Below, piece by piece: positions 23,918-33,443 of a DNA stretch of 41,353 bases. A model generated the notes under the pieces. That model searched no databases, was not told the origin of the DNA, and saw only the letters and a program-made list of their open reading frames with translations. The stretch spans positions 978,178-1,019,530 of the forward strand of contig CP070664.1 in the NCBI GenBank assembly GCA_020355325.1, given 5' to 3'. Source of the DNA: Caldifarciminota bacterium. GTDB lineage: Bacteria > Hydrothermota > Tepidihabitantia > SM23-42. The stretch's first letter is position 1; each line of letters opens with the position of its first letter. The position numbers and the translations under genes are program-made.

Positions 23918-24526
23918 ATGAAGAGCCCGAATGGAGTGAGAAAATTGATCGCTGAGCATGGCACGCTCTATTCAGAACAACTCGGAATTCGGCTCAAAAC
24001 CAAGACTGAACAAGAGCTCTTCAAATGGTTTTTAGCATCCGTGCTCTTCGGGAAGAGGATTGGTGAGAATATTGCCATGAAGACATACCGTGAATTTGAA
24101 AGGGCGCGAATTCTTACACCAAAAAAGATTTTGGAAGCCGGATGGGATAGGCTTGTAGAGTTGCTCGACACCGGAGGATACGTTCGATACGATTTCAGCA
24201 CTGCAACGCGTCTGCTTCAATTGAGCAAAGAACTATTAGAGCGATTCGGTGAAAGGCCATTAACAGCGATTCACGAGATTGTACGTGATAACAACGAATT
24301 AGAATTGGCATTACAATCATTGAAGGGTATTGGTCCTGTTACGACAAATATATTTTTAAGGGAATTACGTCCTGTGTGGAAGAAGGCAGACCCAGACCCA
24401 ATGCCCGTTGTAAAAAAAATCGCTCAGAAATTGGGCATCGACCTTGAGAGCATGAACCGCAAGACAGAAAAATTTACGAGGCTCGAAGCAGCACTCGTAA
24501 GAATGAGAAAAAAATTCAAATCCTGA
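23918..24526 (+). CDS. helix-hairpin-helix DNA glycosylase-like protein
   Basis: A 202-residue helical protein whose C-terminal third has a helix-hairpin-helix (LQSLKGIGPVTTNIFLRELRP, about residues 132-152) of the endonuclease III/HhH-GPD type, followed by an Asp-bearing turn (KADPDPMP). In Nth the hairpin carries a catalytic Lys (GVGxKTA); here it is Val (GIGPVTT), so a lyase reaction is unlikely, and no iron-sulfur cysteine cluster is present. The first half (residues 25-110) has EndoIII-like helices, 'FLASVLFGKRIGENIAMKTYREF'. Paired with the primase on one transcript, suggesting a DNA repair or maintenance module. Confidence 0.65.
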   Translation: MKSPNGVRKLIAEHGTLYSEQLGIRLKTKTEQELFKWFLASVLFGKRIGENIAMKTYREFERARILTPKKILEAGWDRLVELLDTGGYVRYDFSTATRLLQLSKELLERFGERPLTAIHEIVRDNNELELALQSLKGIGPVTTNIFLRELRPVWKKADPDPMPVVKKIAQKLGIDLESMNRKTEKFTRLEAALVRMRKKFKS

Positions 24527-24697
24527 TTCGACAAATGACGAAATGACGAAAACATTCTGAATTCAAAAATGTACGTTCGTACCTTTTAAGTGACTCATTT
24601 TTCTGTAACAGATTTCGCAAAATTTTAGAAAGCATTTAGCAGTAAACTTAACTAATCATCTCAACAAGCCAATAAGAGCACATGTGTTTTTCCCCCC

Positions 24698-24725
24698 TTG
24701 ACAAGTCATTATATGTGCGTATGGT
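24698..24725 (+). promoter_or_regulatory. possible promoter of the 46-aa ORF / beta-helix gene
   Basis: TTGACA, 16 bases, TATGGT (weak -10). A hairpin AAGTAG-AAAG-CTACTT (24729-24744) follows at the expected 5' end. The 24527-24697 stretch has no gene, only a small palindrome GTACGTTCGTAC. Confidence 0.45.
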
Positions 24726-24789
24726 AGTAAGTAGAAAGCTACTTGTACTATTTTGTATATAGGGTTTATCTACTGTAGTGGGAGGAGAA

Positions 24790-24930
24790 ATGGAAAACTA
24801 CCGCAGTGCGTCTACCATCATTTTGGATAGCAACAACATCCACAATCATCAATATGCCAACATTTATTCAACAAAAAAATCCGTTTTTTTAGAAAAAAAA
24901 TATAGAAAGAAAGGAGGTGCATGGAACTAA
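24790..24930 (+). CDS. 46-aa small ORF in the leader of the beta-helix gene
   Basis: ATG preceded by GGGAGGAG with ideal spacing; 46-residue product, polar, Asn-rich (ILDSNNIHNHQYANIY) and ending Lys-rich. Not recognised. Its end overlaps a second Shine-Dalgarno-like AAAGGAGG and the large gene begins 35 bases later. GTAGT before and ACTAC after its start could pair around the ribosome site. Either a leader ORF or a real small protein. Confidence 0.4.
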   Translation: MENYRSASTIILDSNNIHNHQYANIYSTKKSVFLEKKYRKKGGAWN

Positions 24931-24965
24931 CAATTTAGTCTTAATCTTGACAAAAAGGAGATATC

Positions 24966-27311
24966 ATGATTCATAATTGGAAAATGGATAAAGAGTGCTT
25001 TGTCCTTGGCGTGGTTTTCTTGTTAGTGACCGCTCAGGGAGTTTTTGCCAGTGAATATACTGTGACCAATACCAGCGATAGTGGGCCAGGTTCTCTGAGA
25101 CAAGCGATCTTATACGCAAATGCAAACCCTGGTACAGACATGATTATCTTCAACATCCCGACAACTGATCCAGGCTATAATCATACCACAGGTGCATTCA
25201 CTATTCAACCCCTATCATTCCTACCAAACATTACAGATGCAGTTATCATCGATGGCTACACACAGCCAGGAGCCAGTTATAACACGAATCCACCTAATCT
25301 CGGTACAAATGCAGTGCTCAAAATTGAGTTGGATGGAACCTATGCAGGTAGCGGTGGTTCTGGTATTACTGTCAGTTCTGGAGGCAGCGGTAGCAAAGTT
25401 CGAGGCCTAGTTATTAATCGATTCAGGTATCACGGAATCTATTTGGGGTTCAATAGCTCCAATAATGTCATTGAGGGTAACTTCATTGGGACAGATGTCA
25501 CAGGCACTATCGATATAGGTAACTCAGGTAGTGGCATAGTCATTTTTCATTCATCCAACCTAATCGGAGGGATGTCGGAATCCGCTCGCAATATTATTTC
25601 AGGTAACTCTAGCGGTGTTGACATTAATGGTAGTGTTGCAACAGGAAACTTGGTGCAAGGAAACCTCATAGGTACTGATGCAGATGGAACTGACATTCTA
25701 TACGGAACTGTTGGTGTACGTATCTACGAAGGCGCATCGAACAATATAATTATCAACAATATAATTTCAGGTCATAATTCTTGGGGTATTGACATCGAGG
25801 GTAGCGGTACAACGGGCAATAAGGTGAAAGGAAATCTTATTGGAACTGATGTTAGTGGTACCATTGCTTTGGGTAATGGTAACGGTATACGAATATTCCA
25901 GGCATCTAACAATACCATTGGAGGTATAATTTCTGAAGCACGTAATATCATCTCTGGTAACAATTTTAATGCATATTCAACTGGTATTGAAATTCAAAAT
26001 GGTGCCGACAATAATATAGTGCAGGGTAATTTCATAGGCACTGACATCAATGGTAATGCCCTGGGAAACGCCTCTCATGGCATCTTCATCGGTGCTAATG
26101 CAAATAATAACGATATTGGGTTTAATAATACTATAGCCTACAATATCGGAGATGGGGTATTCGTTATATCAGGTACAGGCAATGCAATTTTGTCCAACTC
26201 TATATTTGCTAACGCAGGTTTGGGGATTGATCTCGGTTCTAGTGGAGTCACACCCAACGATGTAGGGGATGGCGATGGTGGCGCTAATAATCAGCAAAAT
26301 TTCCCTGTATTGAATTCGGCAACTGCTGGCGGTGGCAACATAACTATTGACGGAACACTCAACAGCACACCAAATAGTTCATTCAGGCTGGAATTCTTTG
26401 CCAATAGCGCAAGCGATCCTTCCGGCCACGGCGAAGGTGAAATCTTCCTTGGCTCTGCCATAGAAACGACAAACGGCAGCGGTAATGTCAGTTTTGCGGT
26501 TACCACTCCAGTCGAAGTCCCTCCGGGTCAGTTTATATCCGCGACAGCTACGGACCCGGACAACAACACCTCTGAGTTCTCAGAGTGCATAGCGGTGGTT
26601 GGAATAATTCCTGCTACGGTCGATGTCAAACCCCAGTCGTGTCCTAATCCACTCAATGTAAGAAGTGGTGGTGTTCTTCCTGTCGCAATCCTTGGGAGAG
26701 AAGACTTTGATGTATCTACCATCGATCCTGCAAGCATCTTGCTTGAAGGCGTTGCGCCGATTCGGGATTCTTTACAGGATGTAGCAACACCAGTTGTGAT
26801 AGAGGATCCATGCGACTGCACGGATGAAGGCCCTGATGGGTTTGATGATTTTACGTTCAAGTTCGACATGCAGGAAATAGTTGCGGCGCTAGGTGAGGTT
26901 CATGATGGCGATATACGGATTCTTACCATTACCGGTGAATTGACCAATGGAACCCAATTTGAGGGAGAGGATTGTGTTGTCATTATTGCCGGAGGCGAAG
27001 GTCCGCAAGATGGTGGTGCAGGTTTACTTCCTTTAGTCTTTGACCTTGCCGATAATATCCCAAATCCGTGTAGAGGATTTACACTCATCAATTATCAGTT
27101 GCCATCACCTGTTCATGCTACACTGAAAATTTATGACATCAGTGGCAGGTTAGTGAGAACGCTCGTAGATGAGTCTAAGCAGCCTGGCTACTATGCAGTG
27201 AGCTGGGACGGAAAAGACAGCAATGATAGCGACCTAGCAAACGGCATTTACTTCTACCGATTAGAAGCAGGTGACTTTACCGAGATGAAGAAGATGGTAC
27301 TCGTCCGCTAA
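24966..27311 (+). CDS. secreted beta-helix protein with type IX sorting tail
   Basis: A 781-residue secreted protein: signal peptide (to about Ala28), the SDSGPGSLRQAI motif typical of CSLREA/beta-helix surface proteins (about 37-48), roughly 15 parallel beta-helix rungs with repeated GNFIGTD…GN(G)NGI, NIISGN and GTGNxI patterns up to about residue 420, a beta-sandwich with 'FFANSASDPSGHGEGEIFLGS' and 'ISATATDPDNNTSEFSEC', a following domain with 'VDVKPQSCPNPLNVRSGGVLPVAILG', and a sorting domain (NPCRGFTLINYQLP…SWDGKDSNDSDLANGIYFYRLEAG). AAGGAG precedes the ATG. Such proteins often bind or process extracellular polymers; no catalytic site can be named. Confidence 0.88.
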   Translation: MIHNWKMDKECFVLGVVFLLVTAQGVFASEYTVTNTSDSGPGSLRQAILYANANPGTDMIIFNIPTTDPGYNHTTGAFTIQPLSFLPNITDAVIIDGYTQPGASYNTNPPNLGTNAVLKIELDGTYAGSGGSGITVSSGGSGSKVRGLVINRFRYHGIYLGFNSSNNVIEGNFIGTDVTGTIDIGNSGSGIVIFHSSNLIGGMSESARNIISGNSSGVDINGSVATGNLVQGNLIGTDADGTDILYGTVGVRIYEGASNNIIINNIISGHNSWGIDIEGSGTTGNKVKGNLIGTDVSGTIALGNGNGIRIFQASNNTIGGIISEARNIISGNNFNAYSTGIEIQNGADNNIVQGNFIGTDINGNALGNASHGIFIGANANNNDIGFNNTIAYNIGDGVFVISGTGNAILSNSIFANAGLGIDLGSSGVTPNDVGDGDGGANNQQNFPVLNSATAGGGNITIDGTLNSTPNSSFRLEFFANSASDPSGHGEGEIFLGSAIETTNGSGNVSFAVTTPVEVPPGQFISATATDPDNNTSEFSECIAVVGIIPATVDVKPQSCPNPLNVRSGGVLPVAILGREDFDVSTIDPASILLEGVAPIRDSLQDVATPVVIEDPCDCTDEGPDGFDDFTFKFDMQEIVAALGEVHDGDIRILTITGELTNGTQFEGEDCVVIIAGGEGPQDGGAGLLPLVFDLADNIPNPCRGFTLINYQLPSPVHATLKIYDISGRLVRTLVDESKQPGYYAVSWDGKDSNDSDLANGIYFYRLEAGDFTEMKKMVLVR

Positions 27312-27340
27312 AAGCTCAAGAGAATTGTAGTGAAAAATAG

Positions 27341-27369
27341 AGAGGGGCAGTAGATACTTCTGCCCCTCT
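27341..27369 (+). terminator. terminator-like hairpin after the beta-helix gene
   Basis: AGAGGGGCAG, 9-base loop, CTGCCCCTCT: a perfect 10-bp GC-rich stem 30 bases past the stop, followed by TCTGC rather than a clean T run. Confidence 0.55.
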
Positions 27370-27493
27370 TCTGCTAGCAAGTTCTTTTGCTGCATGTGAG
27401 CAGCTACGCTGTTATTTTTCCAATTTCTGCTATAACTCAAAATAACCCTTCAAAATCCTAAGGCAGTATATAACTCATATCTAGCATTCAGCT

Positions 27494-27527
27494 GTTCGAC
27501 GATTGTACAATTGTACAATTATCGAAC
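27494..27527. promoter_or_regulatory. 34-bp near-perfect palindrome upstream of the A2M-PBP1C operon
   Basis: GTTCGA, CG, an 18-bp perfect palindrome built of ATTGTACAATTGTACAAT, TA, TCGAAC: only the two CG/TA positions break symmetry. It ends 18 bases before the -35 box. Likely an operator for a dimeric or tetrameric regulator; shares a core with 17647-17660. Confidence 0.6.
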
Positions 27528-27545
27528 ATGACGAAAAAGGTGATG

Positions 27546-27573
27546 TTGACTTGAGCTTCCGTGGATATATAAT
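27546..27573 (+). promoter_or_regulatory. promoter of the A2M-PBP1C operon
   Basis: TTGACT, 16 bases, TATAAT; leader of about 70 bases with GGGAGGC before the ATG at 27651. Confidence 0.75.
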
Positions 27574-27650
27574 AATTTATTAACGAAAGAGTATTGCACA
27601 GAGAATTTAAAAATTTTGTAATGGGGTTTAAGAGAGCAAGGGAGGCTAAC

Positions 27651-30600
27651 ATGAAGAAGTTTTTTGTGCTTTCGTTCGCGATTTTACTCGCATTTTTGTG
27701 TTTCTGTCGAAAACCGGAAAAGAAAATAGATATTGTCACACAGAGAACTCTCCTGATGCAGGACACGATTCCATTGGAAATAACCCATATCTCTCCAATT
27801 GGCCGTGTAGAAGGTGTACGAGAAACGTTTAGGATTCTTGTCGGATTCAATCAACCCATGGTTCCGCTCCAGGCGATACCTCGAGAAGAGATCGAGGGAC
27901 CGCTCCAGATAGATCCTGCCATAAAAGGCAAATATCGTTGGTTTGGGTCAAGAACGCTCGCCTTTATTCCCTCTGATTCGCTGCAGCCTGCTACCGAGTT
28001 TCATGTTACGCTCAAAAAAGAGAAAATCCAATCCCTCACCGGGATGCGATTAGACAGAGACACATCCTGGATTTTTGAGAGCGTCCGTCCGCTTCTCATC
28101 TCTTCGCTACCGTATCACGGTTCTCAGTTTATGGATACAGAGGCGGATATATATCTCTCCTTCAACATAGAGATGGCACCAGAACGAGTCGCAGATAAGA
28201 TCACGCTCTCTGCAACGCATGGCATGCCATCAAAGGTGTATTGTGGTACGGTTCAGCCGAAATCACTACCAATTAAAAAAGAAATATCGTTTCGTGCACG
28301 ACATCTCAGGGATGAAGAAAAGAAAGACTGGCCGATGAAGAATTGGGAGAATAACCGGACGTTGGTGCTCGAACCTGTTGATGGTTTGCCCATAGAAGCG
28401 CTGATCAGTGTACAGATCCACCCAGGACTTCGGGCAAAAACGGGTGAGCTTGGTACGATCGAGGATAAGATGCTCACGTTCAATACCTATAACTACTTCG
28501 GTCTCCTTAACTACTCAACCACAATTCCCGCGGGTGAGCCTTTATCGTTCTGTTTTTCGAATCGCGTGCAGATACGAGAGCTCATGAAGCATATGAGTAT
28601 CGAGCCCGCTGTAGAAATTCCAAAAGAGTATCAGGACGCAGAGTGGGACGGCATGCGAATCGACCTCTATGTACCATTCCAGCCAAACACAAATTATCGG
28701 ATTCGTGTCGAGAGAGCGTTAACCGACATATACGGTAATAGACTCGATAAGGACTATGCATTCGACCTCAAGGTAGACGACTACACACCCTATGCTTACA
28801 TTCCTACCGGTGTAAACATCGTCGAGCGCGTGATCGACTACCGATTCCCAGCAACGTTTGTGAATGTGGATAGTGTCTACATGGAGACAGGTGTCGTTAA
28901 TATTGACAACGCGATTCCCTTTTTAAACACGAAGAATCTTTTTGATTCCTATTCCAAATGTGTTCCAGTGCCTGGATTTTTTAACATCAGTAGGTACTGG
29001 AAGGTGAATACCTACAAAAACTATCGAAATAAAAGAATTACGTTTCCGATTGAGCTCAGGGAAATACTCGGCACAAAACAGGCTGGTCTGGTCTTTATTG
29101 AGTTCGACAACCTCGGTCAGAGCAGATACAGTAGCAAGTCTCGGTATTTAAAATCGTTCATAGAGGTGAGCGACATCGGCGTAACATGGAAGTATGCCCC
29201 AGAGAATAACTTCGTCTGGATTACATCGTTATATGACACACGGCCGATGAAAAACGCACGGGTTCAATTCAGGGATAATAAAAATCGTATTCTTAGGGAG
29301 GCCATCACCAATGAATCTGGTCTCTGCGAATTACCGGGTTGGGCTGAGCAGAGATTAAGACAGGAGCAAAGGACGTATGAGTATGAAGAAGAATATGAGC
29401 TCTATAGTTATACGGCACGCTATGAACCGAGGTTCTGGCTGACAGTAACCAAAGGTGAGGATGTCGCAATATATTCAAACAAGTGGAATTTTGGAATAGA
29501 CCTCTGGCGTTTTAATATTCCTTACAACTGGTATATACGGTCTGAGGAATACGGCGCACATATTTTCACGGAGAAGGGACTCTATCGTTCTGGTGAGACT
29601 GTACACATGAAAGGCATGCTTCGAAAAAAGAGAAGAGGAGAATGGGTATTGCCAGACCTCTCATCTGTCTATTTTATCGTACGTAATTCCCGGGATGAAG
29701 AAATCGTTTTTGATACGTTGACCATAAATCAGTATGGTTCATTTACGAAAGACATTCAATTGTCAGAAGATGCACCCACTGGCGTGTACTCAGTCAACGT
29801 GATGCTCCCAGACAGAGATTACGATTTTTATCATAGTTTCCGCGTCGAGGCGTATCGTCCGGTCGAGTTTGAGGTGATTGTTACAGCAGAGAAGGATACC
29901 TTTATTGCCGAGGAAACCTTTAAAGGTAACATCACCGGTCGATACCTTTTTGGCATGCCGATGAAGGATGCCGAGATGTCATGGAGTCTCAGGAGAGATT
30001 ATTACTACCTCAGATACCCCCAGCACGAAGGCTATAGATTTGGTGAGCGTGTCGAAGATAGAGAGCGTGAACTCCTCGGCTCAGGGACTGGCAAGCTCGA
30101 TAAAGACGGAGAATATCGAGTATCTGTTAGACTTTCAAAAGAGGATATCTATACCACGTCGAGTATTACGCTTGAAGGCACTGTCGTTGCTCCTAATAAG
30201 ATGAGCGTTTCTAAAACACAAAACTGGATCGCGTTTAACGCAGATGTGCTTATTGGTCTTAAGACATCGCAGTATGTTTATGTACTCGGTGATAGCGTCG
30301 ACATCAATCTCATCACGGTGAAGCCGTCCGGTGAAAAAATAGGTGATAAAAAGGTTTCGGTTGAGATCGTCAAGCAAGAGTGGAAGTCCATTAAAAAAGC
30401 GAGGTTGGGCGGACGTTTTGAATGGGTTTCCGAAAAGATAGAGAAAAAGATTGCCAAACAAGACGTCGTGAGTATACCAGATTCGACTATCGTTCCGATC
30501 ACTCCACGAGAACCTGGGTATTACTATGCGCGGGCGTATACGAAAGACAAGCGCGGGAGAATATCGACGACGAAAATTTATTTCTATGTTGCCGGCTATG

Positions 30601-33443
30601 GTTATGCAGGATGGCAGATGCGCGATGATGACATCATTGAACTGGTAGCAGACAGGGAGCAGTACGAGGTTGGTGATACCGCGAAGATTCTTGTACAATC
30701 ACCGTATGACTCGGCACAATGTCTGGTAACTGTTGAACGTGAATTGGTTTTGAGGTCATTTACAAAAACAGTGCGCGGTAATGCAGACTATGTTGAAATT
30801 CCTATACAATCGAGTGACATTCCCAATGTCTATGTGAGTGTGACATTACTCCGGGGTAGGGTCAAAGGTCTCACGTGGGATGAAGAAGCACAGGAGGATT
30901 TAGGAAAACCTCAGTTCAAGATTGGATACGTGAACCTCACGATCGATACAAAGGAAAAGCATCTTACCGTAAAGACATGGGCCGATAAAAAAGACTATCG
31001 GCCCAGGGACAGCGTGACCGTATACCTCGAAGTGAATGATTACAAAAATCAGGGTGTAGCACAGAGTGAGGTTGCCCTATTCGTTGTCGATGTCGGCGTC
31101 TTGAATCTTATCGATTTCAGAACGCCTGATCCTTTTTCATACTTCTATGGAAGTCGAGCACTCTCTGTAAAGACGATCGAGTCCCGATTAAATATCTTGG
31201 GAGAGCGCAGTTATGGCGAGAAGGGTGAAGAGCGCGGGGGTGGTGGTTTAGAGGCAGAGGGTGTAGCGTATCGTGAAAAATTTATTGCCACCGTGTTCTA
31301 TAAGGCCGATGTTAGGACTGACAAAAATGGAAGAGCTCGGGTACGATTTCAACTACCGGATAATCTGACAAAGTTTCGAATCATGGCGGTTGCCCAGACC
31401 AGAGACGCGAAATTCGGCTCTGCCGATTCTACGTTCGTCGTCAACCTACCCTTTATCCTCACTCCTTCTATTCCTCGATTTGTAAGAGTCGGTGATGCAT
31501 TCAAGGCAGGAATCGTCTTGCATAACAGAACAGATGGTGAGGAACGCGCGAGCGTGGAATGCACGGTCACCGGTTTGCGACTGGCAGATAAAGACATGAA
31601 AGAAACAGTACTGCCTCCGAATGGAAGCAGGGAGATTGTATTCTCGTTCGTTGCCGAAGACACCGGAGCAGCGGTCTTTGAGTTCAGTGCACGCATGGGT
31701 AAAGAAAAGGATGCACTGAGGCTCGCGATTCCGGTTACGCTACCACCTTTCATAGAGGCGGTTGCTACGTTTTCATCAACGAATGATTCGACGCTTGAAG
31801 GTATCGTGGTGCCCTCGAGTATCTATGAAAATATCGGCAGCCTTGATATCTCACTCTCATCCTCAATCCTTGCCGGAATGCAGCGAGGTATAGAGCATCT
31901 CCTCAATTTCCCGTATGACTGTCTCGAACAGAAGCTTTCAAGAATTCTGCCGCTCATTGTTGGTGAAGACATCATCAATCAGTTCAAGCTTGCATCCGTG
32001 ACTGGCAAGGAATTGAGGAACACGGTGCAAGCTGTCCTCGATGAGGTCCCCGAGTATCAGCTCCCTGATGGTGGATTTGTCTGTTTCAAGGATGCACTCT
32101 ATCCCTCACCATATCTTTCTGCCTATACGATGTATGTGCTATGGCGTGCATCTCAGAATGGTTACCGCATCGACGATGTTATTGTCGAACATGGAATTGA
32201 GTACCTGAAAGAGATTTTGCGCTTGAGCACCGCCGCTGCGATTGATACGATTGTTAAAGATGGTAAAACATATTACCGAAGTGTTTTGACCGAAGACGAA
32301 CGAGACTGGTCGTATCCTTATAATCTGAATGAGCGGTTGGCGACCAAGGCGTTCTGTTTATATTCACTGGCAGTTTGGGGACAGAAAGAAAAATCATACG
32401 CTTCAAAACTGTTCGAATACAGGGAACAGCTTCCGATCTTTGGCAAGACGCTACTCCTGAAGACAGGAAGAGTGTTTGGAATGGGCAGCAGTTTTCAGAA
32501 TGAACTCGCACGGATACTGGTCAATAAGATCAAGCTCACACCAACCACTGCACATTTTGAGGAGAGCGAGAATCGTGGGTGGACATTTCCCTCGCCTGCG
32601 AAGGTTACCGCGTTCGTGATGCAGACCATGACCGAACTCGATATTCCGTTTCCTTATAAAGATCAGACCATTCGTTGGCTCGTTCAGGAACGGACTAAAA
32701 AATCATTACCGACGACCCATGAGAATGCATTCGTCTTTGACGCCTTTCAGACGTACTACAAAAAATATGAGAAAGAGGAGCCTGATTTTGTGAGTCGCGT
32801 TCTTTTGGGTGGAAAAGAGATCATACAGCAGAACTTCAGAGGAAGGACGAATGAGCCACCGAGACGTTATACGTTCCCACTCGGTCCGATATTGAAAGAT
32901 ACACTCGTACCTTTGAAGATTACGAAACAGGGCGAAGGCCGTCTCTATTATACGGTGCGCATGTCATATGCATTGAGAGAAAATCCAATACCATTCGACG
33001 AAGGATTCTATATCTGGAAAGAAATGCTCACCCTCGATGGCAAAGAGGTGAGACGATTCAAGAGGGGAGAGGTCTACAAGGTCGTACTCCATATTGTCGT
33101 TCCAGAAACGAGACTCTTCGCTGTTGTTGATGACCCGCTTCCTGCTGGATTTGTGCCGGTGCAGACGTTCTTTGCTACTGAGGCACAAGAGGTGAGAGAA
33201 CGTTATTGGGAGGAACAGTGGCAGGAAAGAGGGCACTGGTGGGGCAGTTTTGATCATGAAGAAAAATACGATGACAAGGTGCTCTTCTTTGCCCAGCAAC
33301 TCTTTCCAGGCGAACACACCAAGGTCTACTTTGTTCGGGCAGCAACCACTGGTTCGTTTTTGGCTCCGTCCACCAAGGCCGAAGAGATGTACGCACCAGA
33401 AGTATTCGGTTCAACAACGCAGGACTACATCGTCGTAGAATAA
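27651..33443 (+). CDS. bacterial alpha-2-macroglobulin (YfhM-like)
   Basis: About 1930 residues: an N-terminal hydrophobic signal ending in a Cys (LLAFLCFC, lipoprotein-like but without a standard small residue at -1), MG1-type and Ig-like macroglobulin domains, the bait-region/MG core, 'ATVFYKADVRTDKNGRARVRFQLPDNLTKFRIMAVAQ' (A2M family core), and a thioester domain with YDCLEQ (Cys1424, Gln1427) and many alpha-toroid helices, then a C-terminal receptor-like domain. The thioester form traps foreign proteases in the periplasm. The stop overlaps the ATG of the PBP1C frame (TAATG), the same pairing as yfhM-pbpC of E. coli; PBP1C is thought to repair cell walls after protease attack. An upstream palindrome may control both. 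Confidence 0.93.
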   Translation: MKKFFVLSFAILLAFLCFCRKPEKKIDIVTQRTLLMQDTIPLEITHISPIGRVEGVRETFRILVGFNQPMVPLQAIPREEIEGPLQIDPAIKGKYRWFGSRTLAFIPSDSLQPATEFHVTLKKEKIQSLTGMRLDRDTSWIFESVRPLLISSLPYHGSQFMDTEADIYLSFNIEMAPERVADKITLSATHGMPSKVYCGTVQPKSLPIKKEISFRARHLRDEEKKDWPMKNWENNRTLVLEPVDGLPIEALISVQIHPGLRAKTGELGTIEDKMLTFNTYNYFGLLNYSTTIPAGEPLSFCFSNRVQIRELMKHMSIEPAVEIPKEYQDAEWDGMRIDLYVPFQPNTNYRIRVERALTDIYGNRLDKDYAFDLKVDDYTPYAYIPTGVNIVERVIDYRFPATFVNVDSVYMETGVVNIDNAIPFLNTKNLFDSYSKCVPVPGFFNISRYWKVNTYKNYRNKRITFPIELREILGTKQAGLVFIEFDNLGQSRYSSKSRYLKSFIEVSDIGVTWKYAPENNFVWITSLYDTRPMKNARVQFRDNKNRILREAITNESGLCELPGWAEQRLRQEQRTYEYEEEYELYSYTARYEPRFWLTVTKGEDVAIYSNKWNFGIDLWRFNIPYNWYIRSEEYGAHIFTEKGLYRSGETVHMKGMLRKKRRGEWVLPDLSSVYFIVRNSRDEEIVFDTLTINQYGSFTKDIQLSEDAPTGVYSVNVMLPDRDYDFYHSFRVEAYRPVEFEVIVTAEKDTFIAEETFKGNITGRYLFGMPMKDAEMSWSLRRDYYYLRYPQHEGYRFGERVEDRERELLGSGTGKLDKDGEYRVSVRLSKEDIYTTSSITLEGTVVAPNKMSVSKTQNWIAFNADVLIGLKTSQYVYVLGDSVDINLITVKPSGEKIGDKKVSVEIVKQEWKSIKKARLGGRFEWVSEKIEKKIAKQDVVSIPDSTIVPITPREPGYYYARAYTKDKRGRISTTKIYFYVAGYGYAGWQMRDDDIIELVADREQYEVGDTAKILVQSPYDSAQCLVTVERELVLRSFTKTVRGNADYVEIPIQSSDIPNVYVSVTLLRGRVKGLTWDEEAQEDLGKPQFKIGYVNLTIDTKEKHLTVKTWADKKDYRPRDSVTVYLEVNDYKNQGVAQSEVALFVVDVGVLNLIDFRTPDPFSYFYGSRALSVKTIESRLNILGERSYGEKGEERGGGGLEAEGVAYREKFIATVFYKADVRTDKNGRARVRFQLPDNLTKFRIMAVAQTRDAKFGSADSTFVVNLPFILTPSIPRFVRVGDAFKAGIVLHNRTDGEERASVECTVTGLRLADKDMKETVLPPNGSREIVFSFVAEDTGAAVFEFSARMGKEKDALRLAIPVTLPPFIEAVATFSSTNDSTLEGIVVPSSIYENIGSLDISLSSSILAGMQRGIEHLLNFPYDCLEQKLSRILPLIVGEDIINQFKLASVTGKELRNTVQAVLDEVPEYQLPDGGFVCFKDALYPSPYLSAYTMYVLWRASQNGYRIDDVIVEHGIEYLKEILRLSTAAAIDTIVKDGKTYYRSVLTEDERDWSYPYNLNERLATKAFCLYSLAVWGQKEKSYASKLFEYREQLPIFGKTLLLKTGRVFGMGSSFQNELARILVNKIKLTPTTAHFEESENRGWTFPSPAKVTAFVMQTMTELDIPFPYKDQTIRWLVQERTKKSLPTTHENAFVFDAFQTYYKKYEKEEPDFVSRVLLGGKEIIQQNFRGRTNEPPRRYTFPLGPILKDTLVPLKITKQGEGRLYYTVRMSYALRENPIPFDEGFYIWKEMLTLDGKEVRRFKRGEVYKVVLHIVVPETRLFAVVDDPLPAGFVPVQTFFATEAQEVRERYWEEQWQERGHWWGSFDHEEKYDDKVLFFAQQLFPGEHTKVYFVRAATTGSFLAPSTKAEEMYAPEVFGSTTQDYIVVE

